Assembly (NCBI GenBank): GCA_002840505.1
Contig: PHBC01000009.1
Span: forward strand, 1-64,000
Length of the DNA stretch: 64,000 bases
Origin: Deltaproteobacteria bacterium HGW-Deltaproteobacteria-2
GTDB taxonomy: Bacteria; Desulfobacterota; Syntrophia; Syntrophales; Smithellaceae
Direction: 5' to 3'
Under the pieces are notes generated by a model. It made no database searches. It saw only the letters and a list, made by a program, of their open reading frames with translations, and had not been told where the DNA came from. Made by a program: the position numbers and the translations under genes. Within the stretch, counting starts at the first letter, position 1. Each line of letters opens with the position of its first letter. Below, in pieces: positions 31,675 to 40,441 of the stretch.

Positions 31675-32820
31675 TTATTTTTTCATGTTTTGTTTAGTTA
31701 TAGCCAGATTATCGCGGTGGATTACTTCGTCATAATCTTTATGACCCAGAACCTGGTTGATCTGAGATGTTTTCAGTCCCTTGATTCTGTTTATTTCAGT
31801 GGAGCTGAAATTAACTAATCCTTTGGCTAGAATTGAGCCTTTGCGGTCAATACAGACCACCGGATCACCCAGATTAAAATCTCCTTCCACGTCGACGATG
31901 CCCGAAGGAAGCAGGCTTTTTCCTTTCTCCAATAATGCTTTTTTTGCTCCATCGTCAATTATAAGTTTGCCTCGGGGACGCAGGGTGAAAGCGATCCAGT
32001 ATTTCTTACTGTTCAGGCGATGTGACATAGGCAAAAACAGCGTGCCTATTTCTTTGCCCTCCATGATATCAATTAAAACTTTTTTCTTTTTCCCCGGAGC
32101 TATAATGCAGGGAATGCCGATAGCGGTAACTTTCTTGGCAGCCTGAAATTTGCTTTTCATTCCTCCTGTGCCCGCGGATGACGTTTCATCCGTAGCGGCG
32201 GCTTCAATTTCTTCAGAACATTCACTGACAACTCGTATAAGTTTAGCTTTTTTAGATACCATCGGATTGCAATCATAAAGGCCGTCAATGCTTGTCAGGT
32301 TAATAAAAAGATCGGCTTCAATTATGTTGGCGATCATTGCGGCAAGATTGTCGTTATCTCCGAATTTTATTTCATCAACAGCGACGGTATCGTTTTCATT
32401 GATAATAGGAATGGCTCCCCATTCCATCAGCGTCGAAAGAGTGTTGCGGATATTCAAATATCTCTGGCGATCGGTAACATCGGAAAACGTCAAAAGTATT
32501 TGAGCGACATAAAGTCCGTTTTTTTCGAAAGATTTGGAATAGACGCGCATTAATCTTCCCTGACCGATAGCGGCTGCGGCTTGTTTTTCGGGAATGCTTT
32601 TAAGGTTTTCAGTAATATTCATGCGATGTTTGCCTGAAACAATCGCACCGGAAGTTACCAATACTACAGAATATCCTTTTTGTACCAAACTGGACATATC
32701 CGACACCAGCGAATCAATGATTTTTAGATCCAGGCCGTCACTACCGGTCAGGACTGCAGAACCGACCTTGATAAGAATTATTTTGGCATTGACTAGGACA
32801 TCCCGGCGAATATTTTTCAT
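31675..32820 (-). CDS. proB: Glutamate 5-kinase
   Basis: First step of proline synthesis, phosphorylating the gamma-carboxyl of glutamate. 381 residues with the amino-acid-kinase fold: VKVGSAVLTG-like N-terminus IILIKVGSAVLTG near residue 13, NENDTVAVDEIKFGDNDNLAA near residue 140, and GTGGMKSKFQAAKK near residue 215. A C-terminal PUA domain (about residues 285-370) is present. It lies 19 bases after obgE. No proA follows; the next gene is unrelated. Confidence 0.96.
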   Translation of the reverse strand: MKNIRRDVLVNAKIILIKVGSAVLTGSDGLDLKIIDSLVSDMSSLVQKGYSVVLVTSGAIVSGKHRMNITENLKSIPEKQAAAAIGQGRLMRVYSKSFEKNGLYVAQILLTFSDVTDRQRYLNIRNTLSTLMEWGAIPIINENDTVAVDEIKFGDNDNLAAMIANIIEADLFINLTSIDGLYDCNPMVSKKAKLIRVVSECSEEIEAAATDETSSAGTGGMKSKFQAAKKVTAIGIPCIIAPGKKKKVLIDIMEGKEIGTLFLPMSHRLNSKKYWIAFTLRPRGKLIIDDGAKKALLEKGKSLLPSGIVDVEGDFNLGDPVVCIDRKGSILAKGLVNFSSTEINRIKGLKTSQINQVLGHKDYDEVIHRDNLAITKQNMKK

Positions 32821-32839
32821 GACTTTATTTGCGTCCGGC

Positions 32840-33835
32840 TTAATTTAATATTTTAATTATCTTGTTTAGAATTTCTTTCATTCCTTCTCCGGTAACAGCG
32901 GAAAAAGGATGCAATATTATGCCCTTTTTTTTGAATAGAGCAACTTCTTTTTTGGCGTTTTCTTTCACATAGGGCAGGTCTATTTTATTAAGAGCCACAA
33001 TTTGCTGTTTTTCCAACAATTCGGGATTATAATGCTCTAACTCCTTATTGATAGCGGTAAAATTAGACCAGGCGTTGGTATTGGGCTCCGTGGAAATATC
33101 AATAATGTGCAGCAGCAGGGATGTTCTTTCTATATGTTTTAAAAATTTGATGCCCATGCCCAGGCCATCATGCGCGCCGGAGATGAGGCCCGGTATATCG
33201 GCAATGACAAAACTTTTACTGTCTGAATATTTTACAACTCCCAGATGCGGTGTAATAGTGGTGAAAGGGTAATCAGCTATTTTGGGTTTTGCTGCCGACA
33301 CGCGAGAAATAAAAGTTGACTTCCCGGCGTTGGGAAAACCGATAATGCCTACATCAGCCAGCAATTTCAATTCCAGTTTGAGAGTAAATTCCTCACCCTC
33401 CATTCCATCTTGAGCGAAGCGGGGTGTCTGATGTGTGGATGTTGTAAAATGAGCGTTTCCTTTACCGCCAATGCCGCCGTGAGCGACGATAAAAGTTTGT
33501 TCCGGTTGAGATAAGTCGGCGAACACTTCCCCTGTTTCAAAATTTTTTACGATTGTTCCCACCGGCACGGCAACGACAAGATCTTCAGCGCTTTTGCCGG
33601 TGCGATGATTGCCTGAGCCGTGACCGCCATTTTTAGCAAATTGATGCTGTTGATATTTTAAATCCAGCAGGGTGTGATGGCTTTCCGTCGCGCGGAAAAT
33701 AACATCGCCGCCTTTGCCACCGTCACCGCCGTCGGGGCCGCCTTTCGGCACGAATTTTTCACGCCGGAAACTCACACAACCTTTTCCGCCGTGACCGGCC
33801 TTGACATAAATTTTTGCTTCATCAACAAATTTCAT
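32840..33835 (-). CDS. obgE: GTPase Obg (CgtA)
   Basis: Ribosome-associated GTPase for 50S assembly and stress control. 331 residues. The glycine-rich Obg domain opens MKFVDEAKIYVKAGHGGKGCVSFRREKFVPKGGPDGGDGG. The G domain has the P-loop GFPNAGKST near residue 165, DIPG near 212, and NKID near 281. It lacks the extra C-terminal domain of some homologues. It lies downstream of rplU-rpmA, the usual deltaproteobacterial order. Confidence 0.97.
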   Translation of the reverse strand: MKFVDEAKIYVKAGHGGKGCVSFRREKFVPKGGPDGGDGGKGGDVIFRATESHHTLLDLKYQQHQFAKNGGHGSGNHRTGKSAEDLVVAVPVGTIVKNFETGEVFADLSQPEQTFIVAHGGIGGKGNAHFTTSTHQTPRFAQDGMEGEEFTLKLELKLLADVGIIGFPNAGKSTFISRVSAAKPKIADYPFTTITPHLGVVKYSDSKSFVIADIPGLISGAHDGLGMGIKFLKHIERTSLLLHIIDISTEPNTNAWSNFTAINKELEHYNPELLEKQQIVALNKIDLPYVKENAKKEVALFKKKGIILHPFSAVTGEGMKEILNKIIKILN

Positions 33836-33889
33836 AAATAGTGCCCGGATAGATTTTTTTAGTTAAAATAAATATCTTTATATTTCGAC

Positions 33890-33970
33890 ATCACCATCCC
33901 GCGTCGCTTCGCTCCTGGGATAGTTCGACCAACGCTTTGAGTTTCACTTCGTTCGCTCTCAGCGGGTCTC
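33890..33970. other. Repeat-like intergenic segment between rpmA and obgE
   Basis: GCGTCGCTTCGCTCCTGGGATAG and TTTCACTTCGTTCGCTCTCAGCGGG segments resemble fragments of dispersed palindromic elements. No coding potential is visible. No matching copy was seen elsewhere in the window. Confidence 0.25.
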
Positions 33971-33978
33971 ACTAAAAT

Positions 33979-34007
33979 AAAAAGGCGCTTGGTGTAAGCG
34001 CCTTTTT
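33979..34007 (-). terminator. Terminator or attenuator after rpmA
   Basis: AAAAAGGCGCTT / AAGCGCCTTTTTT stem with a GGTGT loop, T-runs on both strands. It lies 25 bases after rpmA on the minus strand and before obgE, so it probably sets the ribosomal-protein to obgE/proB ratio. Confidence 0.85.
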
Positions 34008-34031
34008 TATTAAAATATCCAGCTATCATTT

Positions 34032-34286
34032 TTATGATGCGTAAACGCTCACTTTTTTTCTCGTTTTATCAAGCCTTTCATATTTTACCACGCCGTCAAT
34101 CAGCGAGAAAATAGTAAAATCCTTACCCAATCCCACGTTATTGCCCGGGTGAATTTTTGTTCCTACCTGTCGCACAATGATAGAGCCCGCGTTGATTTTC
34201 TGGCCGGCAAACACTTTTATGCCCCGTCTTTGAGAATTACTGTCTCTACCATTGCGGGAGCTTCCTTGACCTTTTTTATGTGCCAT
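34032..34286 (-). CDS. rpmA: 50S ribosomal protein L27
   Basis: 84 residues; begins [20 protein letters not shown] and contains [19 protein letters not shown], the L27 signature. The N-terminal tail reaches the peptidyl-transferase centre. There is no extended cleavable N-terminus of the firmicute type. GGAGG lies 6 bases before the ATG. It follows rplU by 12 bases. Confidence 0.98.
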   Translation of the reverse strand: MAHKKGQGSSRNGRDSNSQRRGIKVFAGQKINAGSIIVRQVGTKIHPGNNVGLGKDFTIFSLIDGVVKYERLDKTRKKVSVYAS

Positions 34287-34298
34287 GACTTCCTCCGC

Positions 34299-34610
34299 TT
34301 ATATTGAAATCTTTGTTATTTTCATATTGGTTAAATTCTGGCGATGTCCGGTTTTCTTATGAAAACCTTTGCGTCGTATCATATGGTAAACTATAAGTTT
34401 CGGACCTTTCTTTTGAGAGATAATTTTGCCGACCACTTTGGCGCCATCTACAAAAGGTTTGCCGATTTTTACTTCTTTATCGTCGGAGACCATCAGGACT
34501 TCGTTAAAAACAACTTCATCTCCCTTTTCACCCATAAGTTTTTCCACGGATAAAACATCACCTTCTGTTACCTTGTGCTGTTTCCCACCTGTTTTTATTA
34601 CTGCATACAT
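34299..34610 (-). CDS. rplU: 50S ribosomal protein L21
   Basis: 103 residues from the chosen [23 protein letters not shown], then [19 protein letters not shown] and the C-terminal [16 protein letters not shown], all diagnostic of L21, which binds 23S rRNA. The ATG at 34610 has AAGGG 7 bases upstream; the in-frame ATG at 34616 is one base from that site. It is the first gene of the rplU-rpmA(-obgE-proB) operon, with a consensus promoter just upstream. Confidence 0.98.
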   Translation of the reverse strand: MYAVIKTGGKQHKVTEGDVLSVEKLMGEKGDEVVFNEVLMVSDDKEVKIGKPFVDGAKVVGKIISQKKGPKLIVYHMIRRKGFHKKTGHRQNLTNMKITKISI

Positions 34611-34651
34611 AAGCATACCCTTCTTACTTAAAATTGAAATTGAACCTGTAG

Positions 34652-34680
34652 CTTATAGATAAAATGGATCTTTTTGTCAA
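34652..34680 (-). promoter_or_regulatory. Sigma-70 promoter of rplU
   Basis: Read on the minus strand: TTGACA (34675-34680), 17-base spacer, TATAAG (34652-34657), about 40 bases before rplU. The best consensus match in the window. Confidence 0.75.
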
Positions 34681-34883
34681 TAGAATTTAAGTTTTGATGG
34701 GAAATATTTTATTTTGGGTTCGATTTATAGCTAAGTAGCTGAATTGATACCACAAAATAAAGGTTGATAAACTTTAATATTTAATTAAAGTTACTAAGTT
34801 AGAATTAAAAAGAGGACAATGTATGATTTCACGACTTTCAGTTTTCCGGCTCCTTCAGAATGATATTACGCTGAGAGGATGAT

Positions 34884-36035
34884 ATGGCTGTAATTTCTCT
34901 GCAAAAATGTGCTCGGTACGATAACAAAATCCTTAAAGAAAAAATTCTGGCGGGATTGAGACAGATAGGCTTTGATCCGGCAGAGTTAAAAAATAAACGA
35001 GTGTGTCTGAAGCCCAATCTGCTCATGCCGGTTAATCCTGAACGCGCCGTGACTACGCATCCGGAGCTTTTTAGAGCCGTTGCTCAAATCGTACGTGATT
35101 ACACGAACGATATCGTTTTAATCGAATCGCCTAATCTTTTCGCCTTGAAACCGACCATTAAAAAAACCGGCCTTGCCGAAATTGTAAACGATCTGGAAAT
35201 TAAAATTGCCGACATAAATGTTACTCAGACACTGCGATTTCCTTTGGCACATAGCTATAAAAATATCGATATTTCCAAAGCGTTCTTTGATGTTGACTAT
35301 ATAATCAACATGCCAAAGCTCAAAACGCATGGTTTTACGCATTATACAGGAGCGGTTAAGAATTTATTCGGAGTGATGCCCGGATTAAGTAAAGCGAGGA
35401 TGCACATGAGGGCGCCGTCTCAAATGGAATTTGCCGAGTTTTTGCTTGATTTGTACGGTGGATTGCTGAACGGCTTTGAAAAGCCGAAAAAATTTATTCA
35501 TGTCATGGATGCTGTTGTAGGTATGGAAGGTGAGGGGCCTGGCCCTTCAGGAAAGCCGAAAAATATAGGAGCCGTTATAGTAGGGGGCGATGCCGTGGCC
35601 TTGGATTATGTTGCAGTCAACCTGGTGGGCCTCAAAATGAAAAAAGTCTTTACTCTTACGGAGGGATTCCGGCGCGGATATGGAGTTAAATCGCCTGATG
35701 ACATACAGATGAGGGGCGAATCTCTGGAAGAAATGCGAATAAATGATTTTTTGCCGCCGAAGAGCGTTGTGAGAGGAGGCGTAATATGGCCTTTAACATC
35801 CCCGACGATCAAAAATCTTTTTGTAGAAAAACCTGTGCCGAGAGTTGATGCCTGTACGCTTTGCTACAACTGTATGACGGTGTGTCCGGCTGACGCTATT
35901 GCTAAAGCTGATGACGCCAAAGTACCCCGGTATAATTACCGAAAATGTATCCGTTGTTTTTGCTGCATGGAAACTTGTCCGGAGGCTGCCATTAACTTGA
36001 AAAAGGGTGTTTTACAGTGGTTGATGCGAACATGA
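34884..36035 (+). CDS. DUF362 iron-sulfur protein
   Basis: 383 residues. The N-terminal DUF362 domain (about 1-290) has CLKPNLLMPVNPERAVTTHP, then PKLKTHGFTHYTGAVKNLFG and DAVVGMEGEGPGPSG, the family hallmarks. The C-terminal 2x[4Fe-4S] ferredoxin domain has CTLCYNCMTVCPADAI and CIRCFCCMETCPEAAI. It is cytosolic. DUF362 proteins are frequent in strict anaerobes; their substrates are mostly unknown, with an electron-transfer or reductive role suspected. GAGGATGAT precedes the ATG. Confidence 0.9.
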   Translation: MAVISLQKCARYDNKILKEKILAGLRQIGFDPAELKNKRVCLKPNLLMPVNPERAVTTHPELFRAVAQIVRDYTNDIVLIESPNLFALKPTIKKTGLAEIVNDLEIKIADINVTQTLRFPLAHSYKNIDISKAFFDVDYIINMPKLKTHGFTHYTGAVKNLFGVMPGLSKARMHMRAPSQMEFAEFLLDLYGGLLNGFEKPKKFIHVMDAVVGMEGEGPGPSGKPKNIGAVIVGGDAVALDYVAVNLVGLKMKKVFTLTEGFRRGYGVKSPDDIQMRGESLEEMRINDFLPPKSVVRGGVIWPLTSPTIKNLFVEKPVPRVDACTLCYNCMTVCPADAIAKADDAKVPRYNYRKCIRCFCCMETCPEAAINLKKGVLQWLMRT

Positions 36036-36102
36036 ACCGACAGAAACGGGGGGATCGTCATTATAAAACAAATTCATGCTTTAAAGATTTTGGAGGTTTG
36101 CC

Positions 36103-36939
36103 ATGAACACTAATGCTCCAGTAGTGCTTATCAGTGGATGTTCAACGGGAATAGGTCGCGCGCTGGCGGTAGAATTTGCCGCGCGTAACTGGCGGGTATT
36201 TGCTACCGCCCGAAAACCGGAAGTTATCAATGATCTGAAAGCCCCAAACGTGGATGTAACCGTCCTGGATGTAACTGATGAAACATCTATAAAGGCTTGT
36301 GTAGATTCTGTCATCACTAAAACCGGCCGGATTGACATGCTGGTCAACAACGCGGGGCTTCTTCTTATTGGACCTCTGGTTGAACTGGAAACCAGCGAAT
36401 TGCGGCATCAGTTTGAAACTAACGTGATAGGACTCAACGCGCTAACCCGTGCAGCCGTCCCTCACATGATTAAGAGAAAATCGGGCAAAATAGTGAACAT
36501 CAGCAGTGTTTCGGGAGTATTACCCACGCCATTTGCCGGCGCTTATTGTTCCACAAAAGCGGCTGTGACCGCTTTATCCGACTCTCTGCGCATGGAACTA
36601 GCACCCTTCGGTATTAACGTTGTTACCGTGCAGCCTGGAGGCATCAAATCGAATCTGTCCGGCAACGCCGATAAAGGGCTCGGCCGTTTCAGAAAAACCC
36701 CTTATGGTCCGATACAAGAATTTATTGTTGCGCGGGCAAACGCTTCGCAGGAAAACGCAACTCCCGCGGAAGTATTCGCGAAAGAGCTTGTCGATAAACT
36801 TGAACGGAAAAAAACGCCGAAGTTCATCCGCGTCGGGAAGGATTCGACACTGCTTCCCCTTATTGCCAGGTTTCCGCGCGCGCTCACTGACGCGTTGCTC
36901 AGTAAAAAATTCGGACTTAATAAACTTTCAGCAGGTTGA
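36103..36939 (+). CDS. Short-chain dehydrogenase/reductase
   Basis: 278 residues of the classical SDR family. The cofactor loop SGCSTGIGRALA is near residue 9, NNAG near residue 81, the catalytic Ser in NISSVSG near 131, and Tyr/Lys in YCSTKAA near 147. An acidic residue after the second strand is not obvious, and the Arg/Lys-rich ATARKPE suggests NADPH. The substrate is unknown. GGAGG lies 7 bases upstream of the ATG. Confidence 0.9.
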   Translation: MNTNAPVVLISGCSTGIGRALAVEFAARNWRVFATARKPEVINDLKAPNVDVTVLDVTDETSIKACVDSVITKTGRIDMLVNNAGLLLIGPLVELETSELRHQFETNVIGLNALTRAAVPHMIKRKSGKIVNISSVSGVLPTPFAGAYCSTKAAVTALSDSLRMELAPFGINVVTVQPGGIKSNLSGNADKGLGRFRKTPYGPIQEFIVARANASQENATPAEVFAKELVDKLERKKTPKFIRVGKDSTLLPLIARFPRALTDALLSKKFGLNKLSAG

Positions 36940-37064
36940 AGCTAAAAGTTTGACAACAATCAGCATATAATCCATAATTCTCTTGAAACAATAAATTATG
37001 CTACTTATAAATTTAATGTCAAAAATCAATTTATCATCAAAATACAATGTGGAAGTGAGACAAA

Positions 37065-37934
37065 ATGAAATACGGAATTATCGCTAATCCTGTTTCCGGC
37101 AAATGTTCTCTGGATGATAAACGCAAAATTTTGAATGAAGTAGCCGGTATTCTGAAAGATGTGACCATCGCAGGTTTGGATACAAAATCTCCGGAAGAAT
37201 TCAGTCAATGTGCTTGTGAACTTTCCCGGAAAGTGAAGATACTGCTTGTGGCCGGAGGTGATGGAGCATTTTATCTGGTAATGAACAGTGTTTCCAAGGA
37301 TGTGCCCTTGGGATATTTGCCTTTTGGTTCTGGTGATGTATTACGGCACACGTTTAATTTGCCGCGTTGCCCCAGGGAAAATGCCCGTTTTATTCAGACC
37401 GCAAAGGAACATTTCGTAGACGTCATCTGTTGTGACGGGAAGACGAAAGCTTTGTTCGCAAGTATTGGCATTGAGGGAAGTATTCTGCTGGAACGGGATG
37501 AGTATTTAAAAAATAACTGGCGCGGTCTTACGGCCTATGCATTGGCGACGCTTAAAGTTTTGTTTGGCGGTTATGTTAACGCGGATTTGCGGATTTCAAT
37601 GAATAATAAAGAAGTGACCGCTTCCCACTCTCTGACTGCTGTTATCACAAAACTTCCCTTTTATGGATACGGCTTTAAAGTCGTGCCACAAGCTCAATTT
37701 GATGACGGATACCTGCATCTCCTGATACTTAACGCGGGACCGGTTAGCACGCTATATGCTCTTGCAACGTCTCTTCTGGGAGGAAACAGAATAGGTGAGT
37801 ATTATAAGTCCAAAGAAATTAATATCACTTCTTCGACGGAGCAGTTACTACAGCGCAACGGCGATCCGGAAAAGGAAAAACGAACTAATTTTTCTTTCAA
37901 AGTTTTACCCAAAGAATTGAAATTGATCTTCTAG
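37065..37934 (+). CDS. Diacylglycerol kinase-family lipid kinase
   Basis: 289 residues, YegS/DgkB/LCB5 fold. NPVSGK is at residues 7-12, the nucleotide-binding VAGGDGAF near residue 62 (the usual GGDGT ends in Ala here), and YLPFGSGDVLRHTF near residue 85. It phosphorylates a lipid alcohol, diacylglycerol or similar. It precedes the accessory island on the same strand by 49 bases, so it may belong to it functionally as a lipid-acceptor enzyme, but that is only positional. Confidence 0.85.
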   Translation: MKYGIIANPVSGKCSLDDKRKILNEVAGILKDVTIAGLDTKSPEEFSQCACELSRKVKILLVAGGDGAFYLVMNSVSKDVPLGYLPFGSGDVLRHTFNLPRCPRENARFIQTAKEHFVDVICCDGKTKALFASIGIEGSILLERDEYLKNNWRGLTAYALATLKVLFGGYVNADLRISMNNKEVTASHSLTAVITKLPFYGYGFKVVPQAQFDDGYLHLLILNAGPVSTLYALATSLLGGNRIGEYYKSKEINITSSTEQLLQRNGDPEKEKRTNFSFKVLPKELKLIF

Positions 37935-37983
37935 CAAATTGATAATAACAACAACTGGTAATTAACAGCAAAAGGTATTCTTT

Positions 37984-39312
37984 ATGAAACAATTCAGTCT
38001 GACTGTATCGGAGAGTAACCGGCCGTTTGCTTTGAATGGTTTTAACTTTCCCGATTTCATAAGTCCTTCCATACACAAAGGAGAAACGGCTCAAACTCAT
38101 TATTTATTTCAATCATCAAAACGTTCGGTTATTTCTCTGCGTGTTGATCTCAAAGGCGAGGGAAAGAATTGTGAACCGGACCTGGTAAAAGAAAAATGTA
38201 AATGGTCGGTAGATAAGGATAAATTTCCTTATGGACAAACAGAGAGTCAGTGGTGGGAATATTGTCTTGCTCCGCATAGCTATCTTCCTCTTGAAAATAG
38301 CTTGATTCAGGTGGGATTGAATCTATTCAACCGCTTTTTACACATAGATTTTAGTTCTCAGTGTGCTAAATTAATTGATCCCGAAATCGGAAATGAGATG
38401 CTTTCGACAACCAACTGGTTTGATAAAACGACGGGCGAATTATGGTTTGCATCATGGCCGGTTGAAGGAACCGCTCGGCGTATTTTGAAGCCGCGGGAAA
38501 ATATCCGCGTAACGATATGGAAATCTTCCCTTCAGAAAAAAAGCATCGATCAGGTATGGCAAGGAGATTTCAGCGATTCATTGCACCAGCTGTTGTTAAG
38601 CTCGGACCGAAAATTTCTTGTTTTGACTGAACTGGGTTTGTATTCTGAAGAAAATGTTTCTGCCGAATCAGAAAATCAAAAAAGATCAGTTGAAAAACAT
38701 AAGCGCAGAAGAGAATTGATTTCATCAAGAATACTTATTTTAAATCTGAAAACGGGAGAGGAATGGCGATTGCCCATTACAACTGCGGGACATGTGGAGT
38801 TTGATCCTGACCATCAGGATGTCTGTTACGTTTCCTGTCACAATATCGGGCTTATCGGAGTCAAAGTTGGTGTCTTCGGAGCCGGTGTTGTAAAGAAACT
38901 TCGCTTGGGAAAAAACGGTCCTGAGGCGGCGGGAGAATTTACGCATCCCGATTTTCATCGGATTACAACGCACATAGTCTTTCGCCATAGGGGGAAAACT
39001 CTTATTGGTGTCAGCGGTTATCCGGATAAAGTATTTCTAATTGACGCTGCCTCAATGAAACTTTTTAAAATTATAGAGCTGGAAAAGGGTGAAAAGGTCG
39101 ATGTTTTAAATTCACCTCATCTTTGTCAGCAGGATAGTTATGGAATAGCCGCTTCAGAAGACGGCGAGTTTGTTCTTGCTGCGGGCACGGGCTTTATCAG
39201 TGTAGCTTCAATTGAAGAGGGACGATTTTCTATTAAAAAAGAAATTGAAGGTTATGATTCCCGTTCATGTTTTACCGGACACCTTGGTTCTTTCAATGCT
39301 CTGAAGGCATAA
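37984..39312 (+). CDS. Hypothetical protein, probable beta-propeller
   Basis: 442 residues with no signal peptide, so cytosolic. About residues 150-440 show repeated four-strand units typical of beta-propellers: ELWFASWPVEGTARRIL, FLVLTELGLYSE, HVEFDPDHQDVCYVSCHNIG, THIVFRHRGKTLIGVSGYPD, YGIAASEDGEFVLAAGTG. A charged insert (SAESENQKRSVEKHKRRREL) interrupts one blade. No catalytic residues are recognised. It ends one base before the chorismatase-like gene, implying co-translation and a shared pathway. It could be a scaffold, or a lyase of the propeller type. Confidence 0.7.
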   Translation: MKQFSLTVSESNRPFALNGFNFPDFISPSIHKGETAQTHYLFQSSKRSVISLRVDLKGEGKNCEPDLVKEKCKWSVDKDKFPYGQTESQWWEYCLAPHSYLPLENSLIQVGLNLFNRFLHIDFSSQCAKLIDPEIGNEMLSTTNWFDKTTGELWFASWPVEGTARRILKPRENIRVTIWKSSLQKKSIDQVWQGDFSDSLHQLLLSSDRKFLVLTELGLYSEENVSAESENQKRSVEKHKRRRELISSRILILNLKTGEEWRLPITTAGHVEFDPDHQDVCYVSCHNIGLIGVKVGVFGAGVVKKLRLGKNGPEAAGEFTHPDFHRITTHIVFRHRGKTLIGVSGYPDKVFLIDAASMKLFKIIELEKGEKVDVLNSPHLCQQDSYGIAASEDGEFVLAAGTGFISVASIEEGRFSIKKEIEGYDSRSCFTGHLGSFNALKA

Positions 39313-39313
39313 A

Positions 39314-40369
39314 ATGGAACAAAATTTAATATTACAGGAAGACAGTTTTTGTCTCGAATTCTTTAAAGGAGACGGAAATATTGTTCAAAAAAACTCTGCA
39401 TGGCGGGAAGAACTGTTTTCTAAAGATAATATATATATTTTACAGGAAACAATAATCGTTCCGCCCGATTTGATTGGTGAGGTAAATGATTATTCTGCTC
39501 AAACCATTGCTCCATCGCGATGTAACAAGCCGTTAGTGTTTATTGGCAGTTCTGAACTTCCCGTTCAATACGCGTCAATTGCAGCAAGAATAGATAGAGA
39601 GAAATCGGTTGTTGATAAAAACAACCAAGGAATAAAAATCACTGCGGATAAATTAAACCTTTTATACAGCGCGCCCATATTAAGCAGAAAAGGAAAAGAT
39701 AAACATCTTTTTGCTGACGCCTTCCATCAGATAATTGAGGTTCTTCGTGGTTTCCAGATGAAGGAATCGACGATTGCGCGCACATGGCTTTTTATGAGAA
39801 ACATTCTCGATGATTATGAAGATCTGAATAAAGCCAGAAAAGAATTCTTCGCGAAATGGAATTGGGCCGCTAATCATTTTCTGCCGGCAAGCACCGGTAT
39901 TCAAAACCGTATTATCGGCAATGAAATCCTGGCATTTCAATTCTGCGCTTTTTCCGGCGATAATGTCGCTATAAAACAAATTTCATCACCGTTGCAAAAT
40001 GAACCAACCGCATACGGCAAATTGTTCAGCCGTGCTGTTGTTGTTAAATTTTCCCGATCTAAATTGCTGTTGATCAGCGGCACAGCTTCGATAAACAAAG
40101 AGGGGGATTCGGTCTATATAGGAGACTTTAATAGTCAGATGAAATTTACACTCGAGATCATATCCGCTATCTTGCAACAGGAAGGTTGTGATTATTCTAA
40201 TATAGCTCAAGCAATCATTTATCTAAAAAGAAGTGAAGATATACGCTCCTGTATTGCTATGCTTGATAAGATGGGATTTCCGCGAGACAGAGCGCTATTC
40301 CAGCTTGGCGTTGATATATGCAGAGATAATTTGTTGTGCGAAATCGAAGTCACTGCGGTGATTGTCTAA
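39314..40369 (+). CDS. Chorismatase-like (FkbO/Hyg5/XanB2-type) protein with RidA-like fold
   Basis: 351 residues. Family hallmarks: RTWLFMRNILDDYEDLNKAR near residue 156, FLPASTGIQ near 194, a RidA-like C-terminal half with LISGTASINKEGDSVYIGD near 256, and the closing motif DICRDNLLCEIE near 336, whose Glu is the general-acid candidate in characterised members. Such enzymes hydrolyse or eliminate chorismate to dihydroxycyclohexadienoate or 3-/4-hydroxybenzoate; which product is made here cannot be read reliably. GAAGG precedes the ATG. It follows the propeller gene without a gap. A decayed partial copy lies at 41589-41717. Confidence 0.78.
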   Translation: MEQNLILQEDSFCLEFFKGDGNIVQKNSAWREELFSKDNIYILQETIIVPPDLIGEVNDYSAQTIAPSRCNKPLVFIGSSELPVQYASIAARIDREKSVVDKNNQGIKITADKLNLLYSAPILSRKGKDKHLFADAFHQIIEVLRGFQMKESTIARTWLFMRNILDDYEDLNKARKEFFAKWNWAANHFLPASTGIQNRIIGNEILAFQFCAFSGDNVAIKQISSPLQNEPTAYGKLFSRAVVVKFSRSKLLLISGTASINKEGDSVYIGDFNSQMKFTLEIISAILQQEGCDYSNIAQAIIYLKRSEDIRSCIAMLDKMGFPRDRALFQLGVDICRDNLLCEIEVTAVIV

Positions 40370-40441
40370 AAGTATAGATAGTTATTTTATCGGACATAAA
40401 AGATCTTAAAGAAATATTTATTTATGGAGTGATGGATTACA

